Shown one piece after another: positions 26,093-34,281 of a stretch of DNA of 39,362 bases. Every line of letters starts with the position of its first letter. The first letter of the stretch is position 1. Position numbers and translations under genes: made by a program. Origin of the DNA: Oceanospirillaceae bacterium (GTDB taxonomy: Bacteria; Pseudomonadota; Gammaproteobacteria; Pseudomonadales; Balneatricaceae); the NCBI GenBank assembly GCA_013215445.1, contig JABSRA010000029.1, forward strand, positions 10,748-50,109, in the 5' to 3' direction. The notes below the pieces were generated by a model. It did not search any database and was not told the origin of the DNA. It saw nothing but the letters and a program-made list of their open reading frames with translations.

Positions 26093-27145
26093 TTACAGAC
26101 CCAAAATTTTTCGGTTGGTCGCTGCATCGACACCAGAGTCGGCAAAGTCATCAAAGGCTCTATCCGTCACTTTTATAATGTGCTGATTAACAAAATCAAC
26201 GCCTTGCTCCGCCCCCTGTTGAGGATGCTTCAGGCAGCATTCCCATTCAATCACCGCCCAGCCATCAAAATCATATTGACTCAACTTAGAGAAAATCGCT
26301 TTAAAGTTAACTTGACCATCACCGAGTGAACGAAACCTAGCGGCTCGGTCTGTCCAAGAAGCATAACCGCCATACACCCCTTGGCGTCCGGTCGGATTAA
26401 ATTCAGCATCTTTGACGTGAAACATCTTGATTCTGTCGTGGTAAATATCGATAAAGGCGAGATAGTCTAACTGCTGTAATAAAAAGTGTGAGGGGTCATA
26501 TAAAATATTAACCCGCGGATGGTGATTGGTTGCCTCGAGGAATCTATCGAAGGTATCGCCATCGTGTAGGTCTTCCCCCGGGTGAATTTCATAACAAACA
26601 TCAACCCCACAACGCTCAAATTCGTCTAATATTGGTAGCCAACGTTCGGCTAGCTCGGTAAAGCCCATCTCAACCAAACCGGCTGGGCGCTGTGGCCAGG
26701 GATACATAAAGGGCCACAATAATGCCCCTGAGAAACTCGCATGCTGCGTTAGGCCCAAATTTTTGGATGCCTGTGCCGCCCACATCATTTGCTGCACGGC
26801 CCATTTTTGTCTAGCATCTGGGTTATTGCGCACCTCCTCTGGGGCAAAACCGTCAAACATTTGATCGTAGACTGGGTGCACTGCCACTAATTGTCCCTGT
26901 AAATGGGTAGACAACTCCGTAATTACTAAATTGTGTTCCGCCAGAATTGACTGTACTTGTGCGCAATAGTCCAGGTCCTTTGCCGCGCGTTCCAAATCAA
27001 ATACACGACTGTCCCATGTGGGAATTTGCACACCTTTAAAGCCAATACCCGCCGCCCAGCGGGCAATATTAGGTAAAGTATTGAATGGCGCTTCGTCGCT
27101 GACAAATTGTGCCAAAAAAAGCGCAGGACCTTTAATTGTTCTCAT
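26093..27145 (-). CDS. Sugar phosphate isomerase/epimerase-like TIM-barrel protein
   Basis: The 350-residue protein belongs to the xylose-isomerase-like TIM-barrel superfamily (AP endonuclease family 2 fold). Metal-ligand regions visible are VCYEIHPGED (glutamate), NILYDPSHF (aspartate and histidine), MFHVKDAEF (histidine and aspartate) and AVIEWECC (glutamate). It may isomerise, epimerise, dehydrate or cleave an oxidised sugar. It leads the operon. Its ATG has GAGAGAT upstream, and a perfect 18-bp LacI-type palindrome lies about 85-103 bases before it. The pairing with a Gfo/Idh enzyme recurs in cyclitol, levoglucosan and 3-keto-sugar pathways, but which applies here is not clear. Confidence 0.82.
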   Translation of the reverse strand: MRTIKGPALFLAQFVSDEAPFNTLPNIARWAAGIGFKGVQIPTWDSRVFDLERAAKDLDYCAQVQSILAEHNLVITELSTHLQGQLVAVHPVYDQMFDGFAPEEVRNNPDARQKWAVQQMMWAAQASKNLGLTQHASFSGALLWPFMYPWPQRPAGLVEMGFTELAERWLPILDEFERCGVDVCYEIHPGEDLHDGDTFDRFLEATNHHPRVNILYDPSHFLLQQLDYLAFIDIYHDRIKMFHVKDAEFNPTGRQGVYGGYASWTDRAARFRSLGDGQVNFKAIFSKLSQYDFDGWAVIEWECCLKHPQQGAEQGVDFVNQHIIKVTDRAFDDFADSGVDAATNRKILGL

Positions 27146-27230
27146 AATTATCTCTCATAATTTTTATATTTATTATGTTTTTCAATAGCTTATATCAATT
27201 TTTAAAAACACACGATTTTCGCATTAAATT

Positions 27231-27248
27231 AATGTAATCGATTACATT
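27231..27248. promoter_or_regulatory. LacI-type operator palindrome
   Basis: AATGTAATCGATTACATT is a perfect 18-bp palindrome with a central CG, the form bound by LacI-family proteins. It lies 86-103 bases upstream of the first gene (start 27145) of the minus-strand sugar operon. The CytR-like LacI protein encoded at 20002-21030 is the natural candidate to bind it. A possible -35/-10 pair (TTGATA and TAATAA, minus strand) lies between the operator and the gene. Confidence 0.7.
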
Positions 27249-28075
27249 TTTGCTTTTAAAAAAAGACTTTGAGCAGTCTATGGGTGTTTTTTTGCTTTTT
27301 TCTATTACTTCCATTTAAATTCATTGCAAGTATTAAGTCAACCGTTTTTGATTGTTATATTACATAACCGAACAATCATTTTCGGTAATTTGCATAGAAT
27401 CTATCCCCTAGATTAACCGGCATTAATAACCAGAGTTGACAATCTCTACCCTCACCAAAGTAATAAACACTACCAAGGGTTTGAAACTAAAGGCCATGCA
27501 AAGTCATTACCTTGATTCTTTAACAGTCTTTGGAATAGCGAATAAGTCTCCAGAAGCTCCTGTGCTTTCTAGTAACGAAAGTCTAAGCGGTCAATACCCA
27601 TGAAAAGGTGGCACTCTGATCCGCTGAACAATAGAGACGCATGGCGACTCCTTTAGCAACGTTCTGACAACGTAAAGATTCCTCTCTGGTGGCCGTTAGA
27701 GATCACCCTGCGGGGCGTACAGGATAGTTCGCGGCTTCCCTATCCACTGTTCTTAGCCGAATGTTGTATAGATTGAATAATGATGGTGCCGCTGGATTTA
27801 TCCCAGATTTTTTCGAGGATACACCAATCTGTTTTGTCCGGATGAAAGCAATATAAATCCTATAAAACAACAGGTTAAACAGAACACAAGCAGTTGGTTG
27901 CTATATCCGGGCTAAGTATTGCTAAATACATAATTATTTACTCTAAAATTTTTCAGCAAATACGCCGCTATTGAGAAAAAGTAGTATATGAAAAATGGCA
28001 TAACTTACCTATATTAGATAGAGAGCGACCTGCCCTGCATCCTTTCATTGGTAAATTCAGCCACCGGAGTTTGAT
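27249..28075. other. Long intergenic region with a possible decayed repeat copy
   Basis: About 830 bases separate the two divergent genes and no open frame is convincing. Within 27537-27740 several blocks match the repeat element seen at 9431-9692 and 36252-36515 in the same order: GCGAATAAGT, AATACCCAT, AGAGACGC and CGGGGCGTACAG. The rest is unlike, so this may be a strongly decayed relative. The last 150 bases are AT-rich and should hold the promoter of the next gene. Confidence 0.4.
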
Positions 28076-28495
28076 ATGCTTGCTACACAGCCAAATTATC
28101 AAATAATCACCGAGAGCAATTGTCTAATTTGCGATACCAAAGGCCTATTTAGCGTGGATTTTATCAATCAATGTTCTAGTGAAATTAATCAACAAGCAGA
28201 AATTTTAGACGACAGCTGGGGACAGATAACCATACTGCGTAACGATAGCCTCTTTGTGCCAGAGGCCTTAGAAGCCCTAAATCTATCCACTTCCCGCTTA
28301 AAGAATAAAGGTTTAAAACTGATGGCCATCGTTTTAAGCAATGCAAACTCCAACATTCTAATTAAACGACAATTATCCGGGTTGTATCAAAATGCTAATT
28401 TGCCAGTTGCGTTTTTCGAAACCTTATTTGACGCGAAATTTTGGCTAAATCAACAGCTTAACAATGAAGTTAAAGAATTGGATTACTGCATATAA
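28076..28495 (+). CDS. Small protein of SpoIIAA/STAS-like fold, tandem paralogue 1
   Basis: The 139-residue soluble protein has no signal peptide. Its pattern (LICDTKGLFSVDFIN, SWGQITILRNDSLFVPEALEAL, GLKLMAIVLSNANSN, LPVAFFETLFDAKFWLNQQL) suggests an alternating beta/alpha fold like the SpoIIAA-like proteins of unknown function common in gammaproteobacteria; this is recognition of pattern, not a confirmed family hit. The neighbour at 28636-29040 shares the same order of motifs, so the pair arose by duplication. It starts at ATG; the ribosome site is weak. Function unknown. Confidence 0.65.
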   Translation: MLATQPNYQIITESNCLICDTKGLFSVDFINQCSSEINQQAEILDDSWGQITILRNDSLFVPEALEALNLSTSRLKNKGLKLMAIVLSNANSNILIKRQLSGLYQNANLPVAFFETLFDAKFWLNQQLNNEVKELDYCI

Positions 28496-28635
28496 GCGCC
28501 ACAAACCCAGATGCTAGCAACTGGCAATTTCAATCTAAACAGCTAACTTTGGTAATCTCAGGACGGTATTAAAGTAATCTAAACCCTTTAAATTTATTCT
28601 ATACAATGACTTGTTTAACCCCTCTAGGAATAAAA

Positions 28636-29040
28636 ATGCATGAAGCTCACGGGAAATTTAACATAACCACTACGCATGACTTGCTAGTGTTAGATGCCAC
28701 AGGTCCTTTTAATTTACAACATGTGAATAATTTGATCGCTGAAATGGCACGAATAATACCGCAGATGGATGGTGACTGGGGACAGCTGACAATATTCCAC
28801 GATGATAGTATTTTTGTTCCAGAGGCATTTAAGGTCGTCAAACAATCAATAAAAGCACGAGGAGAGCATGGTTTAAAATGTGTCGCTATTGTCTTGGTAT
28901 CAGCTCAATGTAGCTTTATCATGAAACAGCAAATAACCGCAATATACGAGAATACCTCCTTACCTTTTGCATTCTTCGACAGCGAGATCTTAGCCAAGCA
29001 CTGGTTAGCAGATGCTCTACAGGAGAGCACCCAGCATTAA
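28636..29040 (+). CDS. Small protein of SpoIIAA/STAS-like fold, tandem paralogue 2
   Basis: The 134-residue protein aligns with the gene before it: LVLDATGPFNLQHVNNL, DWGQLTIFHDDSIFVPEAF, GLKCVAIVLVSAQ, LPFAFFDSEILAKHWLADAL. By eye about 40% of the aligned residues agree, with WGQ, VPEA, AIV and the final AFF...A..WL all kept. The start at 28636 is chosen because AGGAA lies seven bases upstream; an in-frame ATG at 28606 has none. It lies 140 bases after its paralogue, so they may be co-transcribed. Function is unknown. Confidence 0.65.
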   Translation: MHEAHGKFNITTTHDLLVLDATGPFNLQHVNNLIAEMARIIPQMDGDWGQLTIFHDDSIFVPEAFKVVKQSIKARGEHGLKCVAIVLVSAQCSFIMKQQITAIYENTSLPFAFFDSEILAKHWLADALQESTQH

Positions 29041-29407
29041 CCGAGTCTCTTACTGTGCAGATTCGACTGCGAGCTTAGGTTATGCGAGCATCGGCGACTG
29101 AGTTAATACGACTCTCTGGTAAAACCCAACCCTCTGTGCACCTAACATAACCATGCCACCGATGGCCGAACACTGAGTAATGAAACCTGGAAGCGGCTTT
29201 AATTATTCGCTCTCAGCCACTCACCTACTCACCCAGTGAAATTTATTATTTGTCGGACTTTATTGACAACTGAATCACCCTGTATCCCTATCAGGATACT
29301 AGATATGGGCGTTTGCTCATGCCAAATTCACTCTGCTGGTATGCGCTAGAGTCAGTGAAACACCCGAGAGGACAGCTGTTTTTAGAGGGACACTAGCTAG
29401 CTTCGAT
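29041..29407. other. Intergenic region between convergent genes, nothing identified
   Basis: This stretch holds no credible gene. It contains GGTTATG (near 29078) and CATAACC (near 29146), and CATCGG and CCGATG at similar spacing, but the order of the pairs is crossed and no simple hairpin is formed. It carries no clear terminator for either flanking gene. Confidence 0.3.
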
Positions 29408-30457
29408 TTAAGGAAACATCGGCTGCTGATTTAGCCCTAGCGTCTCGGCAAAATCAAACATTAGATTCATATTTTGAATCGCCTGCCCACTTGAACCTTT
29501 GACTAAATTATCCAGCGTAGAGAAAAGTAATACTCGCCCCGGTACCCGATCGGCATGTGCCGATAACAGGCACTGGTTAGAACCTCTCACATACTGGGTA
29601 CCAATACCTGCACCCTCTTCCAGCAATCTGACAAATGGCTCATCTCGATAGGTATCACTCAACACTTTGCGGATATCAGCGATACTAGCGCCAGAGGTTA
29701 AATTCGCATAAGTTGAGACAAATTCGCCACGATTCATCGGAATCAAATGTGGGGTAAAGCTCACCATCACATCCGCGCCCTGCGCCACTGTTAACTCCTG
29801 CTCTATTTCAGGAGCATGTCTGTGACCCGCCACCCCGTAAACGCTCATTCCCTCGCCTGCTTCAGCAAATAAAGTGTTTTGTTTCAAGCCACGTCCAGCC
29901 CCGGTCAAACCTGACTTCGCATCGATAATAATGGAGTTGATGTCTAACAGTTTTGCCTTTAACAGGGGAATTAACATCAATAGTGCCGCAGTGGGATAAC
30001 AACCGGGACAAGCGACCAAGTTGGCCTGTTTAATTTGCTCTCTATAGTGCTCGGGTAAGCCGTAAACCGCCTTTTCCTGTAAATGAGGTGCAAAGTGTTC
30101 ATGACCGTACCACTGCTGATAAGTGGCTGTATCACGCAATCTGAAATCAGCGGAAAGATCGATCACTTTTACATGCTTGGGCAGTGACGCCACTATTTTT
30201 TGGGTGGTGCCATGGGGCAAGCCGCAAAAAATCACATCTAAATCAGACCAGTTAGCCTCTTCTATTTTAATCAAATCAGGCAAGTTTAGGGCGCCTAAAT
30301 GTGGATAAACCTCTGCGTATTTTTTGCCTGCATGACTGTTCGCAGTCAACACTGATAATTCCATATGCGGATGCATAGCTGCTAGACGCACCAGATCCGC
30401 GCCGGTATAACCTGAAGCCCCTAAAATACCTACTTTAATGCTATTGCTTATCGACAT
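29408..30457 (-). CDS. argC: N-acetyl-gamma-glutamyl-phosphate reductase ArgC
   Basis: The 349-residue enzyme reduces N-acetylglutamyl phosphate to the semialdehyde with NADPH, the third step of arginine synthesis. It shows the N-terminal nucleotide motif GILGASGYTGADLVRL, FCGLPHGTTQ, the active-site cysteine in ACPGCYPTAALL, FTPHLIPMNRGE and the C-terminal NLVKGSSGQAIQNMNL. Length matches the family. No other arg genes are within the window, so the cluster is split or argB and others lie elsewhere. A weak match to an ArgR box near its start was not convincing. Confidence 0.96.
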   Translation of the reverse strand: MSISNSIKVGILGASGYTGADLVRLAAMHPHMELSVLTANSHAGKKYAEVYPHLGALNLPDLIKIEEANWSDLDVIFCGLPHGTTQKIVASLPKHVKVIDLSADFRLRDTATYQQWYGHEHFAPHLQEKAVYGLPEHYREQIKQANLVACPGCYPTAALLMLIPLLKAKLLDINSIIIDAKSGLTGAGRGLKQNTLFAEAGEGMSVYGVAGHRHAPEIEQELTVAQGADVMVSFTPHLIPMNRGEFVSTYANLTSGASIADIRKVLSDTYRDEPFVRLLEEGAGIGTQYVRGSNQCLLSAHADRVPGRVLLFSTLDNLVKGSSGQAIQNMNLMFDFAETLGLNQQPMFP

Positions 30458-30594
30458 ATTTATTCTCTATAACTAACCCGGTTAAAAACACCCTGCTCAA
30501 GATTGACATGATAAATCCCTTTTTAACAAGATGCTACGTAAAGAATTGCATCTGCACAGATTTGACGCAGGCAAACTGACATTCACAGCGAGAA

Positions 30595-31263
30595 CTAAAT
30601 AAAGGATACTAATTTTCTCTCAGACAATACCAGTGAACGACTGGTTAATTGTTTTAGAAAATCCAAATCGTGGGAGATAACTAACATCGCTTGATCCAAA
30701 GATTGCAGCACCGCTAACAGCTTTTGTTTTGCCTTGCTGTCTAACGCATTGGTAGGTTCATCCAATAATAAAATTTTCGGTTCCATCACCAAGACAGTGG
30801 CCAGTGTCACTAGTCGTTTTTCACCGCCTGAGAGGTCCGAGGCCATTCTGTGAATCAGATGCGTTAATTCTAGATTGGCCAATATCTGTAATGATTTTTG
30901 CTCTGCTGCCAATAAATCAAGGCCCTGATTAAGTGGGCCAAACATCACATCTTCAAGCACACTAGGACAGAACAGTTGATCGTCAGGGTCTTGAAATACC
31001 AAGCCGACAAACTGGCGCATTTCAACAAAATCTCGTTCCGCTAGCAGCTTTTTATCGAGGGCAATCAGCTCTCCATCTTGCAGCGGTATTAAGCCGACTA
31101 ATAACTGTAACAAAGTACTTTTACCCGCACCGTTATCACCTATCAAGGCTATTTTTTCGCCGCTTGCGATCGAAAAAGACAGGTCATCCAATAAAAGTTC
31201 CTGTGAAATAAAGCGATGAGATAAGTTTTTTACGACTAACAAAGGCGTTCTGATATCCGTCAT
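30595..31263 (-). CDS. Energy-coupling factor (ECF) transporter ATPase, CbiO-like
   Basis: This 222-residue ABC ATPase has Walker A GDNGAGKST, the Q-loop FQDPDDQLFCPSVLEDVMFG typical of EcfA/CbiO, LSGGEKR and ILLLDEPTNALD, with LVISHDLDFL as the switch region. FQDPDDQLF is the mark of ECF-type importers of vitamins or transition metals. The gene follows a T-subunit gene after three bases, with a GGTGGA ribosome site inside the overlap region. Only one ATPase is present, as in CbiO/NikO systems that use a homodimer. The substrate-binding S (or CbiM/NikM) component is not nearby, so the ligand remains unknown. Cobalt, nickel and biotin are typical for this layout. Confidence 0.88.
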   Translation of the reverse strand: MTDIRTPLLVVKNLSHRFISQELLLDDLSFSIASGEKIALIGDNGAGKSTLLQLLVGLIPLQDGELIALDKKLLAERDFVEMRQFVGLVFQDPDDQLFCPSVLEDVMFGPLNQGLDLLAAEQKSLQILANLELTHLIHRMASDLSGGEKRLVTLATVLVMEPKILLLDEPTNALDSKAKQKLLAVLQSLDQAMLVISHDLDFLKQLTSRSLVLSERKLVSFI

Positions 31264-31266
31264 GGT

Positions 31267-32034
31267 CTATAGTCCACCCACAAAATTGATACTAATGATT
31301 AACATAATAAATAGCGCCATCGCCAGACAATAGCGCGTGTCCTTAAGCTGCCACTGCAATGGATAATAACTGATGTATTTCCCGCTAAAGCCCCGGCATT
31401 TCATACAGTTGATAATACGCTGTGATCGCTGCATTGATCTCACTAACAACATGGCGATCAAATAGCCGATACTTTTCCAACTGTGCCAGTTAAAACGCAT
31501 GACAAAGGCCCGCGCTTTCATAGAGCGGCGCAACCTAGCATACTCTTGGGCGATCACCGTTAAATAGCGCATGGTAAATAACAGCAACTGAATTAACTTC
31601 ATATTTACTTGCAACGAGGAGAGCGCACTGCCCAAAACAGAGCTGGGTATGATAGAGACAGTGGCGAACAACATCAGTACCACAGCATTGGCCTTTAGCG
31701 TTATTTGAATCGCCTGTTCTAAACCTTGCCAACTGCCCTCATATCCCCAGACAACCACCATCACTTCCCCTGGCACAGTAAAGGGCAGTAGTACCATCAG
31801 GTAGAGCATAAAGGAATCCATCGCCGCCATTTTTTTCAAAGTGCTCAATACAGGTAATCTGGCCATATACACCATTGCCAGTGAACAGCTCAGCGCCATT
31901 AGCAACGCGGCAATATCACGACTCAGTACCACGGCTAAGGCGAACATAAAACTACAGATAATCCTCGCTCTAGGATCAATTTTTTGAATTGAAGAATGAT
32001 TACCACTAAACATTGCATTGATACTGATGGCCAT
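31267..32034 (-). CDS. ECF transporter transmembrane (T) subunit, CbiQ/EcfT-like
   Basis: The 255-residue protein has about five to six membrane segments and the two short T-subunit coupling motifs, SMKARAF and CMKCRGF, which contact the ATPase. It begins with the IDPRARIICSF block of the CbiQ/EcfT family. The ATG at 32034 is preferred over an in-frame TTG at 32058, though neither has a strong ribosome site. It is the first gene of a T-then-A pair and diverges from yejK. No S or CbiM/CbiN component is encoded in the window. I recognised no cobalamin-type riboswitch in the 184-base upstream spacer. Confidence 0.8.
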   Translation of the reverse strand: MAISINAMFSGNHSSIQKIDPRARIICSFMFALAVVLSRDIAALLMALSCSLAMVYMARLPVLSTLKKMAAMDSFMLYLMVLLPFTVPGEVMVVVWGYEGSWQGLEQAIQITLKANAVVLMLFATVSIIPSSVLGSALSSLQVNMKLIQLLLFTMRYLTVIAQEYARLRRSMKARAFVMRFNWHSWKSIGYLIAMLLVRSMQRSQRIINCMKCRGFSGKYISYYPLQWQLKDTRYCLAMALFIMLIISINFVGGL

Positions 32035-32218
32035 CGTTTCGGCTTTTTCTTGGGACAAGCTAAGTACTCAACAGTGATTTGAAATAGCGCATTATCGGCT
32101 AGATAGCGGTTTTAAGCTAGCGCCAATAACCATCGAAATTAGCTGGGGATAGGAAATAGCTTGCCCTTCATTGGCTATCGCCTAAAATAGCCTGATTAAC
32201 AGTTGAGAGAGCCCCATC

Positions 32219-33286
32219 GTGGAATTAAAAAATTTAGTTATCCGAGAACTTCAAGTCAATGAAGGACAACAGCCTTTTATCAGCGATTTAGGTGGCTCTT
32301 GCGATATCACCAATCCCTTCGCCCAAGAAACTGTCGCGTCCCTGAACAATGCACTGGCGCGTCGCGCGACGTTGACACACGGCGCATTCAACCCTGATAA
32401 CGATGACGGTCACGTTTTTATTAGCGCCTTTGAAGATTATGTCGCCACTGGGCAAACCGCCGATGACTTTTTAGCACTCGCCGATGTAGGCATAGAACAG
32501 CTGGCGATTGCAATGAGTAAAGTATCCTCAGAATCAGCGGGAGGCGGTTACGTTATATTCTCTCAATTTCAAGATGAAAAATTTGAATACCTACTCGTCG
32601 GACTGGTGAGAAATCGTACCGGCATCTCCTTCAACGAAAACCTTAGCCCCACCGAAGTACGCGAAGTAGATTTAGGTAAATTGCACCAAGCCGCCAAGAT
32701 CAATATCACCTCTTACGGCTTAAATAAAGACAGTTACTTGAGTTTTATGGGTGGTAAAGACAAAGCAGATGCCGCTTTTTTTGCCAATGCTTTCGGCTGT
32801 ACTGACGTCGTAGCCTCAAAAAAGTCGACCAGTGAATTAATCAGAGCCGCGCGTGATTTTTGCAGTCAAAATGGCATGAACGATAAACGCGAACAAGTGG
32901 TTGAAGATGTGGTCAGTTACTTAAGTGCGCAGCGCAGTGACAAGCAAAGTGCCAATTTACCGGATGTCGAACAAATCTTGAATTCTCACGTGCCCAATGA
33001 TCGCGCAGAAGAGCTTAGCGGCACCTTTAGCAAATTCGCCAATGGTAATGAATACAGTGTCTCCCAAGAGTTCCAACCCCACAATCACACCTTAACCGCC
33101 ATCACTAAAGTGAAAGCGAAAGCCGATAACTGGTCTTTGGACTTCGCCAAGAAGTCACTGGGCACGCTAGGGTCAGGAAAAGACATAGAGTTTGATGAAC
33201 AGACCAACAGCATTCTCTTGAAACGACTGCCCAGCAGAGTCATAGAGCAGATAAAACAGGCGATGATCACCGAACCAGAGGCATAA
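32219..33286 (+). CDS. yejK: Nucleoid-associated protein YejK (NdpA)
   Basis: The 355-residue protein fits the YejK/NdpA family of nucleoid-associated proteins, which bind DNA and interact with topoisomerase. It has the family N-terminus (LVIRELQVN), YVIFSQFQDEKFEYLLVGLVRN, VDLGKLHQAAKINITSY and YLSFMGGKDKADAAFFANAFGCTD. The last is highly characteristic. The start is GTG at 32219 with GAGAGAG upstream; no ATG fits the family N-terminus. It is monocistronic. Confidence 0.92.
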   Translation: MELKNLVIRELQVNEGQQPFISDLGGSCDITNPFAQETVASLNNALARRATLTHGAFNPDNDDGHVFISAFEDYVATGQTADDFLALADVGIEQLAIAMSKVSSESAGGGYVIFSQFQDEKFEYLLVGLVRNRTGISFNENLSPTEVREVDLGKLHQAAKINITSYGLNKDSYLSFMGGKDKADAAFFANAFGCTDVVASKKSTSELIRAARDFCSQNGMNDKREQVVEDVVSYLSAQRSDKQSANLPDVEQILNSHVPNDRAEELSGTFSKFANGNEYSVSQEFQPHNHTLTAITKVKAKADNWSLDFAKKSLGTLGSGKDIEFDEQTNSILLKRLPSRVIEQIKQAMITEPEA

Positions 33287-33317
33287 ATTAGTCACCCTAG
33301 TCCTTAAATGCCTCTGC

Positions 33318-33347
33318 TTAAGCCCCGCAGCTTGCCTGCGCGCTTAA
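33318..33347. terminator. Candidate bidirectional hairpin between yejK and SRPBCC gene
   Basis: TTAAGC-CC-CGCAG pairs with CTGCG-C-GCTTAA (33318-33347) around CTTGC, a stem of 11 bp with a small bulge, 32 bases after yejK and 94 bases beyond the end of the convergent gene. It has no clear uridine tract, so it is a candidate only. Confidence 0.45.
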
Positions 33348-33440
33348 TCGTATTGATACTCATACACAGGCAGCCTGATGCAACGTTGTTCAAAGATGGA
33401 TTAACGCTCGATCCACCGAGTAGCCACTGAAACTGATTAG

Positions 33441-33827
33441 TTAGGTTTGCAAATACTTTTTCAGCGGCTCCCAATATCTCTCATGCCAGCCTGAATCTAA
33501 ATGTTCCCGGTGCTCCTGGGGAAATCCCCAATGGTCAAATATCAACCTAGTTTCTGACTCATTTAGCTCGACAAACTCTAATTTAATAATGGAATAGACG
33601 CCTTCATCCCAGTTCCCTACTCTCCATGCCTGAACGATTCTTTTATTAGCAATGATCTCGAGGGAGACACCGGTAATCATGCCGCCAAAACATGAAAACA
33701 AGCCGCCGGCTTGCGCATCTATTGTTGCTGGCGCCTCGGTTAACTCACTAAATTGCTCAGCTTTGGTAAGTGCATCAAAAATACGATTCACCCTGCTGTT
33801 AAAAACGATCTCGTGGTGTATTGACAT
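33441..33827 (-). CDS. SRPBCC/AHSA1-family protein
   Basis: The 128-residue protein fits the START-like (SRPBCC) fold of the AHSA1 (Aha1 C-terminal-like) group: the N-terminal VNRIFDALTKAEQFSELTEA, AGGLFSCFGGMITGVSLEI and IVQAWRVGNW, and the closing GWHERYWEPLKKYL are typical. These proteins bind small hydrophobic ligands; few have known roles. AAGGGAAG before the ATG is a strong ribosome site. It is alone, convergent with yejK. Confidence 0.82.
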   Translation of the reverse strand: MSIHHEIVFNSRVNRIFDALTKAEQFSELTEAPATIDAQAGGLFSCFGGMITGVSLEIIANKRIVQAWRVGNWDEGVYSIIKLEFVELNESETRLIFDHWGFPQEHREHLDSGWHERYWEPLKKYLQT

Positions 33828-34281
33828 ATTATCTTCCCTTAAAGTTACTTATCTGCTCACCTTCAGCTTAGCACCTAACAGAGCACCCCGAGGTAATTTC
33901 GGACTCTTAAGTCAAAGGGTGGTTATTCAAGAGATTGAATAGCCATTTTTGGTATAGATTCATTGAAAATAAAGTGGCTAGCCAATTAGCTTTTAACAAA
34001 TTCGTACCAGAGTGCACACAAAACAGTATATTAGCTGTTCTTTAAAGGTTATTTGATGCGCTAAGTGGATGTCTCAGAGCCTCTTTAGCTAACGTCTGCT
34101 TCAAGCTCATTGCAGTCGGTCATCACTGCTAAAAACTGGTATTTTAACAATAACAGCATGAACTGTAGTTTTACCAATAATTGAAGTAGCTCACGGGCTG
34201 TTTACAGCGAGCAGCAGTCGCCCCAGAAGCAACGGATTAATAGCATTTGCTGTGCACCATAAAACCCTAGGACATTGGTGC
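33828..34281. other. Intergenic region, no gene recognised
   Basis: No open frame worth calling is present in these 454 bases. GCACCA (34254-34259) and TGGTGC (34276-34281) form a 6-bp dyad next to the end of the LysR gene, which may be its transcript end. Promoter elements of the SRPBCC gene should lie in the first 100 bases. Confidence 0.35.

Noticed and set aside
29075..29170. Crossed inverted repeats GGTTATG/CATAACC and CATCGG/CCGATG as a pseudoknot RNA
   Set aside because: The repeats are short and widely spaced; chance is as likely, and no conserved motif supports an RNA.
30458..30594. ArgR box upstream of argC
   Set aside because: The best match (near TGCAATTC) covers only part of the consensus and is not symmetrical.
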